64,000 nt of DNA, taken from NCBI RefSeq assembly GCF_010015445.1, contig NC_053114.1, positions 26,493,579 to 26,557,578 of the forward strand, in the 5' to 3' direction. This stretch comes from Perca fluviatilis. Taxonomy: Eukaryota > Chordata > Actinopteri > Perciformes > Percidae. A program made the translations under genes and the position numbers. The notes under the pieces are model-generated. The model was not told the origin of the DNA and did no database searches. It saw only the letters and a program-made list of their open reading frames with translations. This document shows positions 62,781 through 64,000 of the stretch, in pieces. Numbering within the stretch: position 1 is the stretch's first letter; each line of letters starts with the position of its first letter.

Positions 62781-63710
62781 TAAATCGGTTTCCTCTAAAA
62801 CTAAGCAATCCTGACCACAAAAGCATTAAAGGTAATTTGTCGAACATCAAAGAAATCAGCATAGTCAAATTGACAGTGCAAATATTTTGTTTGTTCAAAC
62901 ATTAATGTGAACAACAAATTACACTGTAGAGAGGTACTGTACAAGCAATAGGTAAAATATGCAATTAAGAATCATGAATCTTTGGCGACTCAGTCAATCA
63001 AAATGACATTCTTTTGGACTTCATCACATCTCTCACTCATTTGATTGTTTAGTTCTTTCCTCACAATGTTTGAGCTTTTTGAAGATTGTTTTGACTTCCT
63101 ATTAATGAATTCCTTTTCTGTTTCCAAAGCCGGGCCTCCTCTCTGTCAGAGACACAGCACTCGGCCTCTGCTCCATGTCAGAGAGCAGTCTGTCAGTGCG
63201 CCTGTGAAAGCCAGATAACCCTTTGATGGAGAGTACCGGTGGTTATTGTTGTCTGTACCCTCCACCTTCCCTCCAACACATATGAAGATTTATTGAAGGA
63301 GAGGGCTGAGCAGCAGGAGCTTGCACTAACATGGCAGGCCACGATGGCAACAGGAAAGGAGGCAGGAAGAACAGAGGCAGGAGGGAGACACACCAGGGGG
63401 TGATGGGAACTCCTCTGACCTGCCGCTGGAGGACACAATGCTCAGGTAGAGCTGACCGTGATTATCTGGCAGTTGAGGAGGACAAATAATCACGGGACGG
63501 CTCTCGCTGCGTGCCTTCCACTCTAACAAAGGGACGAGCAAGTTTAACAAGAGAAAGACAAAAAAAAAAAGGACATCTGGAAAATCATGAAGGAAATATA
63601 GAAAGTTAATTAGTCAATAATCACTATTGATTAGTCAATACTGTTCAGTAAGAAAGAGTGTGTGTATCTACTGTAGTCAGTACTTGCATAAAATGTAATA
63701 GTACAAAATA
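62781..63710. other. Non-coding stretch, nothing recognised
   Basis: AT-rich to mixed DNA. TTAGTCAATA-type words recur three times near 63610-63642. No gene recognised. Confidence 0.5.
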
Positions 63711-64000
63711 CAGGGCTCTAGACTGCGACCAAATGCTCACATTTTGTGACAATTTTTTGAGACAGTGCGAGTATTTTTTACAACTACTCGCACGTATGCG
63801 ACCTGCAAATTTGACAATTCTTTTATTTTTTATTTCATGTTGAAAAACCAGGAGGGAGCGAGCCTGCCAGAGGTGGCCTATGTGTGTGAGAGCGGGAGGG
63901 TCTGTGAGTGATTAGTCAACTGTGTGGATAACATCATCTACACTTGCGTGTCTCGCTTTCGTGGCGCCACACTCCTCGTCCATAAAAGTCAACCCTGGCG
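63711..64000 (+). mobile_element. hAT-type left terminus, cut by window end
   Basis: CAGGGCTCTAGACTGCGACC is a typical hAT terminal sequence (CAGGGCTC start) known from fish elements, followed by subterminal GCGAGTA / ACTCGCA inverted words and TATGCGACCTGCAAATTTGA. From about 63845 the composition becomes GC-richer with CpGs, as in an element interior. The right end, the target duplication and any transposase would lie beyond the window, so length and autonomy are unknown. Confidence 0.65.

Overview
This window looks like non-coding nuclear DNA from a teleost, probably a percomorph fish. The evidence is a very high density of long CA/GT, GA/CT and TA microsatellites, overall AT-rich composition, and several DNA-transposon families typical of fish genomes (hAT-type elements with TAGGGATG, TAGGGCTGGGCGATA or CAGGGCTC termini, PIF/Harbinger remnants, and a TTAA-flanked MITE). 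I found no intact host protein-coding gene, rRNA or tRNA. Open reading frames longer than 60 codons are chance frames, readings through dinucleotide repeats, or transposase debris. The window is best read as a gene desert or the inside of a very large intron.

Positions 1-39,250 are mostly single-copy-looking, AT-rich sequence broken by microsatellites. A few older repeats lie in it: a telomere-motif-bearing repeat near 1.2-1.4 kb, an L2-like 3' tail near 9.2 kb, a hAT-like MITE near 27.0-27.4 kb and a fish interspersed repeat near 28.8-29.2 kb. More GC-rich islands at about 3.0-3.7, 7.1-7.7, 8.4-8.9, 10.7-11.2, 21.1-21.4, 22.0-23.2 and 31.0-31.4 kb stand out from this background and are the best candidates for conserved regulatory elements. 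A 138-bp stretch at 2207-2344 is bounded by strong splice-site consensus sequences and is open in a frame that would keep phase if it were an exon.

Positions 39,270-42,012 form a transposon nest: a hAT terminal fragment, a degenerate transposon-derived coding exon, a 389-bp hAT-type MITE with a perfect 8-bp target duplication and an internal 16-bp hairpin, an L2-like tail, and a 1,263-bp hAT-type element, also with a perfect 8-bp duplication. Positions 42,013-50,844 return to microsatellite-rich unique-looking sequence.

Positions 50,845-64,000 are again rich in transposons: a 792-bp hAT deletion derivative that still carries a transposase fragment, a 0.55-kb terminal-inverted-repeat element, a 218-bp TTAA MITE, two adjacent elements only 15 bp apart (a deleted PIF/Harbinger copy and an element with 22-bp terminal inverted repeats), a 224-bp hAT-like MITE, and a hAT end running off the window.

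No genes act together here. The possible biology is regulatory (candidate enhancers in the GC-rich islands) and genome-evolutionary (mobile-element history). I found no convincing undescribed system and say so; the most checkable novel-looking signals are the phase-compatible candidate exon at 2.2 kb, the TAATCG cluster at 11.05 kb and the internally hairpinned hAT MITE at 40.2 kb.
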